Source: Chrysomallon squamiferum (lineage: Eukaryota > Mollusca > Gastropoda > Neomphalida > Peltospiridae). From it: DNA of 20,000 nt. Below, piece after piece: positions 15,967 through 20,000 of the stretch (positions are counted from its first letter, which is position 1; the number at the start of each line of letters is the position of its first letter). The translations under genes and the position numbers were made by a program. The stretch lies in assembly GCA_012295275.1 (NCBI GenBank), contig CM022674.1:3490742-3510741 (forward strand), given 5' to 3'. The notes below the pieces were generated by a model. It had not been told where the DNA came from. It saw only the letters and a program-made list of their open reading frames with translations, and ran no database searches.

Positions 15967-16321
15967 AAACGTTTTCGAGAATATCTCATTCACGAAAAGT
16001 AGGAACACGAGACAGTCAAGGGAAAGAACTCTCGTGGAACAGTATCTTGCTAGAGTTATTTCGCTTGCTTTATCAACACGTGCTATTCATGGGTTCTGAA
16101 ATTATATCTTGTTGTGAGCTTTGCGACTTATCTAAATTTCTCTGTAACAGAATGTGGAAGAGGTATGGTTATGTGTTTTGTTTTTAAATAATAGTTTCTG
16201 GGATCGGATCCTGATAACGGCTACTCTCAAAGCTAAATGTATAATTACAACATTTGTACATTATTAAACAGATTTTATCTCCGGAACAATTTAACATATT
16301 CTGCTGCTTGATTCACAAAGT
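15967..16321. repeat. ~350-bp repeat unit, copy 4
   Basis: Full unit from aacgttttcgagaatatctc to ctgctgcttgattcacaaag. The second duplicate has only one unit where the first has three, so units were gained or lost after the large duplication. Confidence 0.65.
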
Positions 16322-16494
16322 GTGAGTAAAAAGTCTTCGTATAACTGAATAATAAGTGAACATTACAGTTATTTTAATCTTTTATTCTATTTATTTCAAA
16401 TTAAATTTGATGTAAAATAAACAATAAGTCAACATTACAGTTAAAAGCTAATAATTATAACGAGGTTTCTTTATACTCAGGCTTTTGTGACATC

Positions 16495-16703
16495 TTGTAT
16501 AACTGAACGTGGAAGTTTCATGACTACGTCTTTTGTTTTTGAATAAGTTTCTGGGATCGAATCCAGCTATCGACCACCATCTATTCTAACTTTTCGGTAT
16601 AACAATATAACATACTAACCCTAATCCAGTGTTGGCCACATAATACAAAATGCTCTAAGAAAGTTTCAAATGGTTGACTGGCCCGGACTCAAGTGTATCA
16701 AAC
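16495..16703. repeat. ~240-bp SINE-like repeat, copy 3
   Basis: Counterpart of 3712-3950 in the second duplicate, with about 30 bases deleted near 16577. It again ends in (ATA)n at 16704-16787. Confidence 0.45.
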
Positions 16704-16720
16704 ATAATAATAATGATAAC

Positions 16721-16787
<67 letters not shown>
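16704..16787. repeat. (ATA)n tract
   Basis: Follows the SINE-like repeat, then runs into aaaaaaaagggaaaggaaaa shared with 4636-4660. Confidence 0.9.
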
Positions 16788-16793
<6 letters not shown>

Positions 16794-18272
16794 GGGAAAG
16801 GAAAAAAGAGAAAGAGAAAGAGAGAAAAGGATAATACTACAAACAAAAACAAAAGATGCCAGAAAACCCCAAACAAAACGAAACAAATCTCTAAGAATCC
16901 TGAAAATCAGGTCCAAAGGAAAACCAAAAAAGAAAAGAAACAAAAGAGGAAAATAAGAAGAAATTCAAATAATGAAAAACAAAAACAAAACAAAAACAAC
17001 GTAATGCACTAACAAAACACTTCTTCTTTCTCCATTTTGAGAAATAAACAACGACAGTGCTAAAATATATACAAAATTTATTACCAAATATAATGTTAAT
17101 CAAATAAAAATATATCTTTTTGGGGGTCCTAATTACAGTTAAATGTCGTAAACTATTTTACCGAAATATTCTCATAACCGAATAATTAATTGTATTTTAT
17201 TAATCTGAATATTTATACTAAAAACACACCAATTATTGAGGTTCCTCTAATTCCTCTACATCTCTCATTAAATATATCCTATATAATACATTATATACTA
17301 TAATACGATACAAAATACAATACAATACAAGAGGATATCTTCACAGACCAGAAATATAAATATTACTTTCATGGAATTAACAAGGACTCAGAAATCGTCT
17401 TGTATTAGTCAATAAAAAGTTAGTACTGCAGAATCACAAAAGTAGTAATAGTGCTGAGTTTACGTGGAGCAAATTTACGTCACTAAGTCTCTGGTTATCA
17501 CAAAGTTATCCATCATCATTCACCTGAAACGAAAGAAAAGGGATGATGTCATAGCAATGAAAGAACGAATGTTCGACATGAAAGGAAGAGCGAACAGACG
17601 AATGACCGAAACATTAACAAGTGTCAAAGTAGATTATAACTTTTGAACTAAATTTTTGTCTAATGTTCATGTGTTTGTGTGCGATCAAGAGTGCGTATGT
17701 GTGTAAAATAAAGAATAGTGATCATTTCTTCTGTCCATGTTTGGAAAAATAAAATGATATGTACTATTGATATACGATATATATGAGTGTGTGCGTTTCA
17801 TATAAGTATATATTTACGTATGTTTACGTATCTACGCATGCGCAGCGAGTGGAACGAATTTCAATGTTTTCCTTGTGATGAAAATTTTAACTTTATCCAA
17901 CATGCATGTATCTTAACATTTTATAAGTATTATATAAAGTGTAAACTTCAGATTCAATTAATTTGGAAACAAGTTGCTTAATTATGCAGTAATCACAAAA
18001 TATGTAGAGAAAAGTTCTTAATAAGGACAATGATTAAGAAAACGATAATAAATATAAATAAATACATACATAGAACCATTAAGGAAGCAAATTAATAAAT
18101 AAACAAATAAGTAAATGAAAGAAGATGAAAAACCGTTTGATAATGTTTCAGTTTCTGCTTAAGAACAAAGATTTGTAAATGTTTCAAACTAACAGCACCT
18201 CGTTTGTAATTGTAATTAAAATTAGTTTAAACAAAACTTTTTCATTTTAATACGTACATGTTTCTAACTGAT

Positions 18273-20000
<1,728 letters not shown>

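Overview
This is A+T-rich metazoan DNA, crowded with simple repeats: (AG)n, (ATA)n, (ACT)n, (ATAC)n, (GATA)n, (GT)n and poly(A/T). Genes have small exons separated by long introns. There is a decayed Ty3/Gypsy-like gag-protease fragment and several dispersed repeat families. The style fits a mollusc, most likely a cephalopod such as an octopus, but that is inference; no species-diagnostic gene is visible.

The main content is on the minus strand. A split gene can be read by eye from 11234 down to 6075. Exon 1 encodes a signal peptide. It is followed by two rounds of a three-exon module (called Y, Z and X here). The last exon encodes small residues, a hydrophobic tail and an immediate stop, as in a GPI-anchor signal. 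Each module has six cysteines with identical spacing in both copies: C-x10-C, then C-x8-C-x9-C, then a final Cys followed by Pro. I do not recognise the family. The prediction is a small secreted or GPI-anchored disulfide-rich surface protein with one or two copies of an undescribed-looking six-Cys domain. The first X exon (8713-8755) appears damaged at its acceptor by a 32-base poly(A) run on the plus strand. Skipping X2-Y2-Z2 still leaves a perfectly in-frame one-domain product.

The 3' half of a second copy (exons 19143-19069 and 18337-18273) lies upstream in the same orientation, with the rest of that gene beyond the window edge. The locus is therefore a tandem array with a period of about 12.2-12.7 kb. 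Positions 69-7690 correspond piecewise to 12670-20000. The comparable exons of the two gene copies differ in nine codons, eight of them non-synonymously, a hint of relaxed or diversifying selection.

Layout: 1-900, microsatellites and duplicated block A. 1070-1945, degraded retroelement. 1980-4046, nested ~350-bp and ~240-bp repeats. 4430-4634, long (ATA)n. 4640-6060, unique sequence conserved between the two copies, downstream of the gene. 6075-11234, complete gene with repeat-filled introns. 11235-12670, upstream region with a possible TATA box. 12670-13700, second copy of block A plus a local tandem copy. 13700-15745, sequence with no counterpart in the first copy, including a small intronless basic ORF (15278-15472). 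15746-20000, second copy of the repeat region and the 3' end of the second gene. The plus strand has little convincing coding sequence; most long ORFs there are translated microsatellites.
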